Below, piece after piece: positions 1 through 5,332 of a DNA stretch of 5,332 bases. Source of the DNA: an uncultured bacterium (GTDB lineage: Bacteria; Bacillota_I; Bacilli_A; RF39; UBA660). The notes under the pieces are model-generated. The model worked only from the letters and a program-made list of their open reading frames with translations. It made no database searches and was not told the origin of the DNA. Position 1 is the first letter of the stretch, and every line of letters begins with the position of its first letter. The stretch lies in NCBI GenBank assembly GCA_949286645.1, contig CASEDN010000040.1, positions 1 to 5,332 of the forward strand. The letters are read 5' to 3'. Both the position numbers and the translations under genes were made by a program.

Positions 1-121
1 CAATTTCATCTAAAGAAAACATATCAATGCTCTTTTCTTTTAACATACATTTCTTATCAAAATATTTACAACTTCCAAAGGCACTTGTGTATTTATTATG
101 TCTAGCTCCTAGCTCTTTCAT
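1..121 (-). CDS. Possible 5' end of a divergent unknown gene (partial, weak)
   Basis: On the minus strand an ATG whose first base is position 121 opens a frame that stays open to the left edge, about 40 codons. The product begins MKELGARHNKYTSAFG and carries a C-x5-C pair (SCKYFDKKC). The frame also extends back to a GTG at 148, just after an in-frame TAA. I see no SD-like sequence before either start, which weakens the call. The + strand is also open in one frame here (3 to 164, stop 165-167), so openness alone proves little. I prefer the minus frame because it reads as a mixed, charged, soluble-looking sequence. I recognise no family. If real, the gene is transcribed away from ftsZ and its control region would share bases 122-179. 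Confidence 0.3.
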   Translation of the reverse strand, partial: MKELGARHNKYTSAFGSCKYFDKKCMLKEKSIDMFSLDEI

Positions 122-138
122 ATTAAAACAACTAGCTT
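102..138. repeat. Short CTAGCT repeat cluster upstream of ftsZ
   Basis: The 7-mer CTAGCTC occurs twice in immediate tandem (102-108 and 109-115), and CTAGCTT follows at 132-138. Because CTAG and AGCT are self-complementary, the cluster could form small hairpins or present repeated half-sites to a regulator. It lies just before the ftsZ ribosome binding site. It may be chance, and part of it falls inside the possible minus-strand frame. I see no convincing -35/-10 pair in bases 1-179. Confidence 0.3.
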
Positions 139-164
139 TTTTGGTCACTTATTTGATAACTAAT

Positions 165-172
165 TAAGGAGG
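165..172 (+). promoter_or_regulatory. Strong ribosome binding site of ftsZ
   Basis: TAAGGAGG is a near-perfect SD sequence, seven bases before the ATG at 180. It fixes the ftsZ start and indicates strong translation, as expected for an abundant division protein. Confidence 0.9.
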
Positions 173-179
173 AACAATC

Positions 180-1310
180 ATGGGAAATGGACTAGAAAGG
201 GATCAATTAGCTAAAATAAAAGTAATCGGCTGTGGCGGTGGCGGCGGTAATGCTGTTAATAGAATGGTTGAATCTGGTGTAAAAGGAGTAGAATTTATAG
301 TTGCTAATACTGATTTACAAGTATTAAATAATTCTAAAGCTGATGTTAAGATTCAATTAGGAGCTAATCTTACTGATGGATTAGGTGCTGGATCTCGTCC
401 TGATATTGGAAAAGAAGCAGCTTTGGAGTCTAAAAAAGAGATAGAGGATGCTCTAACTGGTGCTGATATGGTATTTATTACTTGTGGAATGGGTGGTGGA
501 ACAGGAACAGGAGCTGCTCCTGTTGTTGCCGAAATTGCTCAGGCTCTTGGTGCTTTAACTGTTGCCATTGTTACTAAACCATTTACTTTTGAAGGTAAAA
601 AAAGAATGGATAATGCTTTGAAAGGTTTATCAGAACTTGAGAAACATGTTGATACATTAATTGTTATACCAAATGACAGATTAAGAGAAATTATTGATAA
701 AACAACACCAATGTTAGAAGCTTTTAAAGAAGTAGACAATGTATTGCGTCGTGGTGTTCAATCAATTTCAGATTTAATAGCAGTAGTTGGACTTGTTAAC
801 CTTGACTTTGCTGATGTTCAGTCTGTTATGAAAGATTCGGGTCGTGCTATTATTGGTATTGGTATTGGTATGGGAGAAGATAGGGCTATAGAGGCTGCTC
901 AACAAGCTGTATCTAGCCCTTTGCTTGAGACAAGTATTAGTGGAGCGACAGATGCTATTATAAATATAACTGGTGGAGTAAACCTTACTTTATTTGAAGC
1001 AGAACAGGCAGCTGAAGTAGTAAGAGCTGCATCTGGTAATGATATTAATACAATCTTTGGTTCTGTTATTAATGAAAACTTATCTGATGAAGTAATTGTT
1101 ACAGTAATTGCTACAGGTTTTGATAGAAAAGAAAGTGGTGAAAGTAAGCAACCGATCTTTTCTAACGCTGCTCCTAATAGGAGAAGTAGAGATGAAATAT
1201 CTTATGTTGCTACACTTCCTCAAACAGAAGAAAATGATGACGATGATGGGGAATTATTAGATGATAATGATTATGATTTTCCTCCATTTTTAAGAGATAA
1301 GAACTTTTAG
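180..1310 (+). CDS. ftsZ: Cell division GTPase FtsZ
   Basis: FtsZ is the bacterial tubulin homologue. It binds GTP, polymerises at mid-cell into the Z ring, and recruits the septal wall-synthesis machinery. The 376-residue product is complete and of usual length. The glycine-rich nucleotide-binding start is at residues 18-24, followed by NAVNRM. The tubulin/FtsZ signature GGGTGTG lies at 105-111. The T7 synergy loop NLDFADV is at 207-213, with both acidic residues that complete the GTPase site of the adjacent subunit (D209, D212). The C-terminal polymerisation domain ends near 315. A short linker follows that turns strongly acidic at about 350-366, then the conserved C-terminal peptide (DFPPFLRDKNF, 366-376), which in other bacteria binds FtsA, SepF and similar partners. 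A strong SD supports the start. Codon use looks less AT-extreme than in the genes downstream, as expected for a conserved core gene. FtsA is not encoded immediately upstream within the window. Confidence 0.98.
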   Translation: MGNGLERDQLAKIKVIGCGGGGGNAVNRMVESGVKGVEFIVANTDLQVLNNSKADVKIQLGANLTDGLGAGSRPDIGKEAALESKKEIEDALTGADMVFITCGMGGGTGTGAAPVVAEIAQALGALTVAIVTKPFTFEGKKRMDNALKGLSELEKHVDTLIVIPNDRLREIIDKTTPMLEAFKEVDNVLRRGVQSISDLIAVVGLVNLDFADVQSVMKDSGRAIIGIGIGMGEDRAIEAAQQAVSSPLLETSISGATDAIINITGGVNLTLFEAEQAAEVVRAASGNDINTIFGSVINENLSDEVIVTVIATGFDRKESGESKQPIFSNAAPNRRSRDEISYVATLPQTEENDDDDGELLDDNDYDFPPFLRDKNF

Positions 1311-1335
1311 AGCGCAAGCTCTTTTCTTTTTCTCT
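1309..1335 (+). terminator. Probable weak intrinsic terminator after ftsZ
   Basis: AGAGC (1309-1313) and GCTCT (1318-1322) pair as a 5-bp stem around the loop GCAA, a stable GNRA tetraloop. A T-rich run interrupted by single C bases follows. The stem begins inside the ftsZ stop codon (1308-1310). The stem is short, so termination may be partial, letting some transcripts read into the glycan genes. This is the only terminator-like structure I find in the window. Confidence 0.6.
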
Positions 1336-1344
1336 AATTTAATA

Positions 1345-1350
1345 TATACT
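1345..1350 (+). promoter_or_regulatory. Possible -10 element for the glycan gene run
   Basis: TATACT matches the sigma-A -10 consensus at five of six positions. It sits after the ftsZ terminator-like hairpin and 25 bases before the glycosyltransferase start. The expected -35 region (about 1321-1328) is only T-rich and does not resemble TTGACA, and there is no extended -10 TG. In AT-rich DNA such hexamers occur by chance, so this is tentative. Confidence 0.3.
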
Positions 1351-1362
1351 AAATGTATGACT

Positions 1363-1367
1363 GGAGG
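1363..1367 (+). promoter_or_regulatory. Ribosome binding site that sets the GT4 start
   Basis: GGAGG lies seven bases before the ATG at 1375. An in-frame ATG at 1357 lies upstream of this SD and would place it inside the coding sequence. The SD therefore selects 1375, which also gives an N-terminus typical of the family (MRKKIAILSL). Confidence 0.85.
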
Positions 1368-1374
1368 ACTTCTT

Positions 1375-2523
1375 ATGAGAAAAAAAATCGCCATTTTATC
1401 ATTACATCTTGGATATGGAGGAGTAGAGAAAGCTATTACATCACTTGCAAACTCTTTAGCTAAACTAGATAAATATGAAATAGAAATTGTATCTATTTAT
1501 AGGCTTTATGATAAACCTGTATTTAATATAGATGAAAATGTGAAGGTTACTTATTTATTACCATATAAATTAAGTCCCAATAGAAAAGAGTGGAGTGAAG
1601 CTTTACATAATTTAAAGTTAATAAGTCTTGGAAAAGAATCTTTAAAAAGTCTGAAAATATTATATAAAAGACGTAAAAGTATGATAAATTATATTAAAAA
1701 TACTGATGCAGAAGTCATTATTTCAACACGGGTTTTCTTAAATGAATTACTAAGTGAATATGGTAGTGATAATATCTTAAAAATAGGTTGGGAACATAAT
1801 CATTATCATGATGATATGAAGTATGCTACAGATGTAATTAGAAGTGTTAAAAATTTAGATTACTTTGTTTTAGTGTCTAAAGGACTGTATAAGTTTTATC
1901 ATAAAAAAATGAGAAACTTTAAATGTAAATGTGTTTATATACCTAATGCTATTGAAAATATTCCCAAGGTCAAGAGTCCTTTAACAAGTGAACATATAAT
2001 TTCTGTTGGAAGATTATCTCCTGAAAAGGGATATTTAGATCTTTTAAAGATATATCTTGATTTAAAGAATAAAAAGTGTAAATGGCATTTAGATATCGTG
2101 GGAGACGGAAGTGAAAGATCAAGATTAGAAAAATTTATTAAAGAAAATAATTTAGAAAATGATGTTACACTTCATGGTTTTAAAAATAGTAAAGAAATAG
2201 AGAAGTTAATGCAAAAATCAAGTATTTATGTTATGACTAGTTATACAGAAAGTTTTGGTATAGTATTACTTGAAGCGATGAGTAATGGATTACCTTGTAT
2301 TGCTTTTGATTCAGCTGAGGGTGCTAAAGAGGTTATTACTTCAGGACGTGATGGTTACTTAATAAAACATCGTAACTTTAAAGCTATGGAGAAAAAAATA
2401 TTGGATTTAACTAAAGATATAGATATGAGAAAAGAATTAGGTAAAAATGGTAGACGTAAAGTAAAGGGTTATATTTCTGATAATATATGTGCATCTTGGG
2501 GAAAAATAATTGAAAGAAAGTGA
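1375..2523 (+). CDS. Glycosyltransferase family 4 (GT-B fold)
   Basis: A retaining GT4 enzyme, expected to move a sugar from a nucleotide-sugar donor to a lipid-linked or polysaccharide acceptor at the cytoplasmic membrane face. The product is 382 residues, normal for the family. The N-terminal Rossmann half opens with IAILSLHLGYGGVEKA, including the GG acceptor-side loop at 15-16. The motif WEHNHYHDD is near 139-147, and the inter-domain region has IPNAIE at 189-194. The C-terminal half has SVGRLSPEKG (210-219) with the donor-phosphate-binding R213 and K218, then VGDG at 242-245. The E-x7-E motif uses E292 and E300 (ESFGIVLLEAM). I see no signal peptide or membrane segment. It heads a tight same-strand run with PssD/PssE-like genes, suggesting surface glycan synthesis. 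Donor, acceptor and linkage cannot be read from the sequence. It ends in TGA, with the next ATG five bases further on. Confidence 0.93.
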   Translation: MRKKIAILSLHLGYGGVEKAITSLANSLAKLDKYEIEIVSIYRLYDKPVFNIDENVKVTYLLPYKLSPNRKEWSEALHNLKLISLGKESLKSLKILYKRRKSMINYIKNTDAEVIISTRVFLNELLSEYGSDNILKIGWEHNHYHDDMKYATDVIRSVKNLDYFVLVSKGLYKFYHKKMRNFKCKCVYIPNAIENIPKVKSPLTSEHIISVGRLSPEKGYLDLLKIYLDLKNKKCKWHLDIVGDGSERSRLEKFIKENNLENDVTLHGFKNSKEIEKLMQKSSIYVMTSYTESFGIVLLEAMSNGLPCIAFDSAEGAKEVITSGRDGYLIKHRNFKAMEKKILDLTKDIDMRKELGKNGRRKVKGYISDNICASWGKIIERK

Positions 2524-2528
2524 TTAGT

Positions 2529-3002
2529 ATGAAAAAAGTAATGTTTATATCAAGTACAGGAGGACATTTGACTGAACTTTTGCAACTTAATAGTATTATA
2601 AAAAATTATGATTATTCTTTAATAACAGAGAAGACTAAATCTAATAATAAATTAAAAAGAAAATATAAAAATATTAATTTTCTTCTATATGGCACTAAAG
2701 ATCATAAACTAACTTATCCCTTTAAATTGCTTATTAACTGCTTTATTAGTCTTTTTCTTTACTTTAAATATCAACCAGATTATATCATTACAACAGGTGC
2801 TCATACTGCAGGACCAATGTGCTGTATTGGAAGAATATTTGGTAGTAAAATTATCTATATTGAATCATTTGCTAATATTAAAACTAAAACTATTACAGGA
2901 ACACTTTTCTATAAATTTCATATTGCCAACCTATTTATAGTACAGTGGCCTACGATGAAAAAACTTTATCCTAAAGCGACTTATGGAGGGTGGTGTTTTT
3001 AA
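2529..3002 (+). CDS. pssD: PssD/Cps14F (Alg14-like) glycosyltransferase subunit
   Basis: This is the membrane-recruiting half of a split GT-B glycosyltransferase, equivalent to yeast Alg14 and to capsule proteins PssD, EpsE and Cps14F. In characterised systems it partners an Alg13-like donor-binding subunit to add a sugar to a lipid-linked intermediate. The 157-residue product is full length. It begins MKKVMFISSTGGHLTELLQL, with the family's GGH loop at 11-13. A hydrophobic stretch at about 64-79 is a likely membrane-association helix. TTGAHTAGP is at 88-96, IYIESFA at 109-115, and it closes with the typical YPKATYGGWCF (147-157). The start is uncertain by three codons: a GTG at 2520 overlaps the previous stop as GTGA, while the ATG at 2529 follows a weak AAAGTGA SD and gives the better N-terminus. 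Its stop overlaps the next start (TAATG), so the partners are probably translationally coupled. Confidence 0.93.
   Translation: MKKVMFISSTGGHLTELLQLNSIIKNYDYSLITEKTKSNNKLKRKYKNINFLLYGTKDHKLTYPFKLLINCFISLFLYFKYQPDYIITTGAHTAGPMCCIGRIFGSKIIYIESFANIKTKTITGTLFYKFHIANLFIVQWPTMKKLYPKATYGGWCF
2985..2990 (+). promoter_or_regulatory. Ribosome binding site inside the pssD-like gene
   Basis: GGAGGG lies in the last codons of the PssD-like gene, 11 bases before the overlapping ATG at 3002. The spacing is somewhat long. In-frame GTG codons at 2990 and 2993 would sit on or next to this SD, so they are poor starts. Together with the one-base TAATG overlap it suggests coupled translation. Confidence 0.65.
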
Positions 3003-3802
3003 TGATTTTAGTAACTTTGGGTACTCAAGATAAAAGTTTTGAAAGATTATTAAAAGCAATAGATAAAGAAATAGAAAAAGGTAATATAAAAGATAAAGTT
3101 TTAGTTCAAGCAGGTTATACTAAATATAAGAGTAAAAATATGGAGATATTTAAAAGTGTTTCTAATGATAGATTAGAAGAACTTATGGAAGAAGCATCAC
3201 TTATTATTACTCATGGTGGAGTTGGAAGTATCCTAACAGCTTTAAAACATCATAAAAAAGTAATTGCTACACCACGTCTTTCTAAATATAATGAACATAC
3301 TAATGACCATCAAAAGCAGATAATAGAAGAATTTGGTCGATTAGGGTATATAATACCTTTGAAAGATTTAACTAAATTAGATAAGATGTTAATAAAAAGT
3401 AAAACATTTAAACCAAAAGAGTTTAAAAGTAATAATGATAAATTTAAGGAATTGATAACTGACTATATAGAAGAGTCTAATCATACAAGTTGGTTTAACC
3501 GAGATAAGTTTATTATCTTAACAGCATTACTTAATTGGCTTGTATTTTACTTATTAAATCTTACTAATATGAATATCTATTTGAATTTTACGATAACTTA
3601 TGTTTTATCTTGCTTTCTTATGGCTCTATTTAAAACCAAAAGACTATCCAATATAATTACATCTATTATTTGTTTTTATTTAATAGAAGGATTATCTTTA
3701 TTATTACTTGTAGATAACTTAAATATAAATGTTATCTTATCTAAATTTATAATAAATACTTTGGTTGTTATTATTTATCATTTTCTAGTTAAGAAAAACT
3801 AA
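3002..3802 (+). CDS. pssE: PssE/Cps14G (Alg13-like) transferase with four-helix membrane tail
   Basis: This is the catalytic, nucleotide-sugar-binding half of the split transferase whose partner is encoded just upstream. Residues 1-155 form a GT28 C-terminal-type domain: it starts MILVTLGTQDKSFERLL, has the donor-site loop HGGVGS at 71-76, and has PRLSKYNEHTNDHQKQ at 91-106, matching the family's substrate loop ending in HQ (103-104). Stand-alone PssE/Alg13 proteins are usually about 150-200 residues. This one has 266 because of a C-terminal extension with four predicted membrane segments, at about 169-187, 193-211, 217-237 and 245-262. Positive charges fall before helix 1, between helices 2 and 3 (KTKR) and at the C-terminus, giving an N-in/C-in topology. 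The arrangement resembles the small GtrA family of four-helix proteins linked to polyprenyl-phosphate sugar transfer, but key residues are not clear enough to assert it. Start at 3002 chosen from the TAATG overlap and family N-terminus. Confidence 0.9.
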   Translation: MILVTLGTQDKSFERLLKAIDKEIEKGNIKDKVLVQAGYTKYKSKNMEIFKSVSNDRLEELMEEASLIITHGGVGSILTALKHHKKVIATPRLSKYNEHTNDHQKQIIEEFGRLGYIIPLKDLTKLDKMLIKSKTFKPKEFKSNNDKFKELITDYIEESNHTSWFNRDKFIILTALLNWLVFYLLNLTNMNIYLNFTITYVLSCFLMALFKTKRLSNIITSIICFYLIEGLSLLLLVDNLNINVILSKFIINTLVVIIYHFLVKKN

Positions 3803-3810
3803 ATTAAACA

Positions 3811-3815
3811 GGGGG
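3811..3815 (+). promoter_or_regulatory. Ribosome binding site of the SGNH hydrolase gene
   Basis: A run of five G bases sits five bases before the ATG at 3821, in the 18-base gap after the PssE-like gene. It is an atypical all-G SD-like site in otherwise very AT-rich DNA, and supports the chosen start. Confidence 0.6.
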
Positions 3816-3820
3816 CTTTT

Positions 3821-4522
3821 ATGAATATAAATACTATTAAAGAGAAAATAAAATTACATAAATACTATCTTACTATGATAGTAATCATGTTTATAATCAT
3901 TATAATTATGTTAATATTGTTATTATCTAAAGATAATACTAGTTTTACTAATCCTTATGAAGTAAAAGTTAATCCTAGAGATAATTTTTTGTTTTTAGGA
4001 GACTCTATTACAGATTTTTATCCTTTAGAAGAATATTATGATAATTTACCAGTTGTTAATAGTGGGGTTTCAGGTGATAAAACAAGTGATATTTTAAACA
4101 ATATGAAAGAAAGGGTTTATCAATATAATCCTACTAAAATATTTCTTTTAATAGGTACTAATGACTTAGATAGTACTGATGAAGATATCGTTGACACTAC
4201 TTTTAATAACATTAAAGAGATAGTAAACGAAATAAGGAAAAATAGAAAAGAAGCTACTATATATGTAGAAAGTGTATATCCTATAAATTCTACTATAGAA
4301 AATAACACTGTTTATAATAGAACTAATAAGAAAATAAAATCTTTAAATAAAAAAATATCTAACTATTGTAATGGAGAAAAATGTAAATATGTTAATTTAT
4401 TTGATGTATTAGCTGATGAAGAAGGTAACTTAGAAGAGAAATATACAGATGATGGACTTCATTTGAATAGTTTAGGATATGTTGTTATTACTAGAGAATT
4501 ATTACCATACTTAAACGAATAA
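3821..4522 (+). CDS. Membrane-anchored SGNH/GDSL-family esterase
   Basis: A serine hydrolase of the SGNH (GDSL/PAF-acetylhydrolase-like) superfamily, whose members remove acyl groups, often acetyl, from lipids or glycans. The product has 233 residues. A basic cytoplasmic N-tail (KEKIKLHK, 8-14) precedes one long hydrophobic helix (about 16-35), so the catalytic domain should lie outside the membrane. All four blocks are present: FLGDSIT with nucleophile S62, NSGVSGDKT (80-88) with the oxyanion-hole glycine, IGTND with N114, and DDGLHLN with D211 and H214. The enzyme is predicted active. Only two cysteines occur (C183 and C188, in CNGEKC), a plausible extracytoplasmic disulfide. It follows the split transferase by 18 bases, which points to editing of O-acyl groups on the surface glycan. 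An acyltransferase role or a lipid substrate cannot be excluded. Confidence 0.93.
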   Translation: MNINTIKEKIKLHKYYLTMIVIMFIIIIIMLILLLSKDNTSFTNPYEVKVNPRDNFLFLGDSITDFYPLEEYYDNLPVVNSGVSGDKTSDILNNMKERVYQYNPTKIFLLIGTNDLDSTDEDIVDTTFNNIKEIVNEIRKNRKEATIYVESVYPINSTIENNTVYNRTNKKIKSLNKKISNYCNGEKCKYVNLFDVLADEEGNLEEKYTDDGLHLNSLGYVVITRELLPYLNE

Positions 4523-4531
4523 CATTTTTAT

Positions 4532-4537
4532 AAGGAG
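4532..4537 (+). promoter_or_regulatory. Ribosome binding site of the last gene
   Basis: AAGGAG sits five bases before the ATG at 4543, in the 20-base gap after the hydrolase stop. It is the main evidence that the long open frame beyond it is a real gene. Confidence 0.8.
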
Positions 4538-4542
4538 AAAAA

Positions 4543-5332
4543 ATGACGACATATAAGAGGATAATAGATACACTTATTGAAGAAGAAAATGCTAATCTAT
4601 TTTATAGATTTCAAGGTTCTAATAGCTTTGAATGCTTTAATATTAAAAGTAATAAATTTGAAGATAGTGGTAAACATTATGTATATTTTTCTAGAACTAA
4701 AAATCATCACTATTATTTTACAGTTAGAAGAATAAGACAATTATTAAATAAAGAGGTATTAAGTGGCACGTCTTATAGTATTTCTAATAAGGAACTAGAA
4801 GATAAAGAACGCTTTAAGAGTATTACTAATATAATTCTTAATCACGAAAACTTAAAATCGATATCTTTAGTTTGTGATAATACATACTATCAGTTATTAA
4901 AAGAAAATAGTATCTCTAATCTAACTAAATCTGCTCCTTACTTAATAGAACGCGTAGATAGAAAAATTTATGGTGGTGGCTATGGCGTGGCTAGTGCTTG
5001 GTTGCAATTATTGAATGATTTAACTCTATTTTCATCGCATATAAGAATAACTAGTATTGATATTTTAAATGTCTTAAAGAATATGAGAAAAGAGAAAAAA
5101 TTAACAACACCATATCTAATAAATAGTATTTTAGATGAGAAAGAAAGGGTTTATAGAATATCAGATAATCTATATAATGATTTTCATAAATATAATATTA
5201 TGAATGATTTAGAATTAATTTATGAAAATAAATTGTTTCTTGAGAATAGCAGTTTTTCTAATAATTCTTCTAAAAATATTAAAGATATTTTAGCAAGCTA
5301 TCAAAGAAATAGAGAAAAAGTTTTAAAATTAG
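4543..5332 (+). CDS. Unknown protein, 3' end outside window
   Basis: An ATG with a good SD opens a frame with no stop through 263 codons to the right edge, so the gene is real but truncated by the window. I do not recognise a family. The visible part has no signal peptide and no membrane helix, and is rich in Asn, Lys, Ser, Tyr and Ile, so it is likely cytoplasmic. Notable stretches are an aromatic N-terminal region (NLFYRFQGSNSFECF at 18-32; YVYFSRTKNHHYYFTVRR at 46-63), a glycine-rich segment KIYGGGYGVASAW at 141-153, and a helical, charged C-terminal part. The Tyr-Arg near residue 21 followed by a YFS motif faintly recalls ADP-ribosyltransferase-like folds, but this is too weak to name. 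The 20-base gap implies co-transcription with the hydrolase and glycan genes. Its role could be regulatory, enzymatic or unrelated. Confidence 0.85.
   Translation, partial: MTTYKRIIDTLIEEENANLFYRFQGSNSFECFNIKSNKFEDSGKHYVYFSRTKNHHYYFTVRRIRQLLNKEVLSGTSYSISNKELEDKERFKSITNIILNHENLKSISLVCDNTYYQLLKENSISNLTKSAPYLIERVDRKIYGGGYGVASAWLQLLNDLTLFSSHIRITSIDILNVLKNMRKEKKLTTPYLINSILDEKERVYRISDNLYNDFHKYNIMNDLELIYENKLFLENSSFSNNSSKNIKDILASYQRNREKVLKL

Noticed and set aside
94..99. TATTAT as an ftsZ -10 element
   Set aside because: No -35 hexamer lies at acceptable spacing (the TTTACA at 65-70 is 23 bases away), and such hexamers are common by chance in this composition.
3..167. + strand open frame upstream of ftsZ as the C-terminus of an upstream gene
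   Set aside because: Its stop overlaps the ftsZ SD, which looks attractive, but the translation is hydrophobic and low in charge and resembles neither FtsA nor another division protein. It looks like the complement of the minus frame, though I cannot exclude it fully.
539..739. Minus-strand open frame of 66 codons inside ftsZ
   Set aside because: It lies wholly antisense to the strongly conserved FtsZ coding sequence, and its translation shows no recognisable family. It is a shadow frame.
1357..1374. Upstream in-frame ATG of the GT4 gene
   Set aside because: The clear GGAGG site lies downstream of this ATG and is correctly spaced for the ATG at 1375; the extra six residues would be encoded by the SD itself.
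2990..3001. GTG starts upstream of the PssE-like ATG
   Set aside because: They sit on or against the GGAGGG site and would add MVFL before the family-typical MILVTLGTQD.
4120..4308. Minus-strand open frame of 62 codons inside the SGNH gene
   Set aside because: Antisense to a gene with intact catalytic blocks. Its hydrophobic look is what AT-rich antisense DNA commonly gives.
4597..4695. ADP-ribosyltransferase or RES-toxin N-terminus in the last gene
   Set aside because: Only a Tyr-Arg and a later YFS motif fit; no third catalytic motif can be placed with confidence, so I did not name the family.

Overview
The window is very AT-rich, with short gaps, purine-rich Shine-Dalgarno (SD) sites and all six long genes on the + strand. 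FtsZ is clearly bacterial, and the downstream proteins resemble polysaccharide-locus proteins of low-GC Gram-positives. I infer an AT-rich Bacillota (Bacilli-like) or a walled relative of the mollicute branch, but cannot name a genus. Every tryptophan I checked is TGG, and one gene ends in TGA in an appropriate place, so the standard bacterial code fits best.

Layout. Bases 1-179 lie upstream of ftsZ; they do not encode the FtsA C-terminus often found there and may hold the start of a divergent minus-strand gene. A complete ftsZ (180-1310) follows and ends on a small GNRA-loop hairpin plus T-tract that could act as a terminator. After a gap with a possible -10 element comes a tight same-strand run: a GT4 glycosyltransferase (1375-2523), an Alg14/PssD-like protein (2529-3002), an Alg13/PssE-like protein with an added four-helix membrane tail (3002-3802), a membrane-anchored SGNH/GDSL hydrolase (3821-4522), and an unrecognised soluble protein that runs off the right edge (4543-5332).

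How the genes fit together. PssD- and PssE-like proteins normally form one split GT-B glycosyltransferase acting on a lipid-linked sugar at the inner face of the membrane. The GT4 enzyme would add another sugar, and the exported SGNH enzyme could trim or edit ester groups on the surface glycan. The run therefore looks like part of a surface polysaccharide or cell-wall glycan operon placed directly after the division gene ftsZ. The most distinctive points are the membrane tail fused to the Alg13-like protein (possibly GtrA-like), the ftsZ-glycan gene adjacency, and the unknown last gene. I see no mobile element, CRISPR array, tRNA or rRNA.
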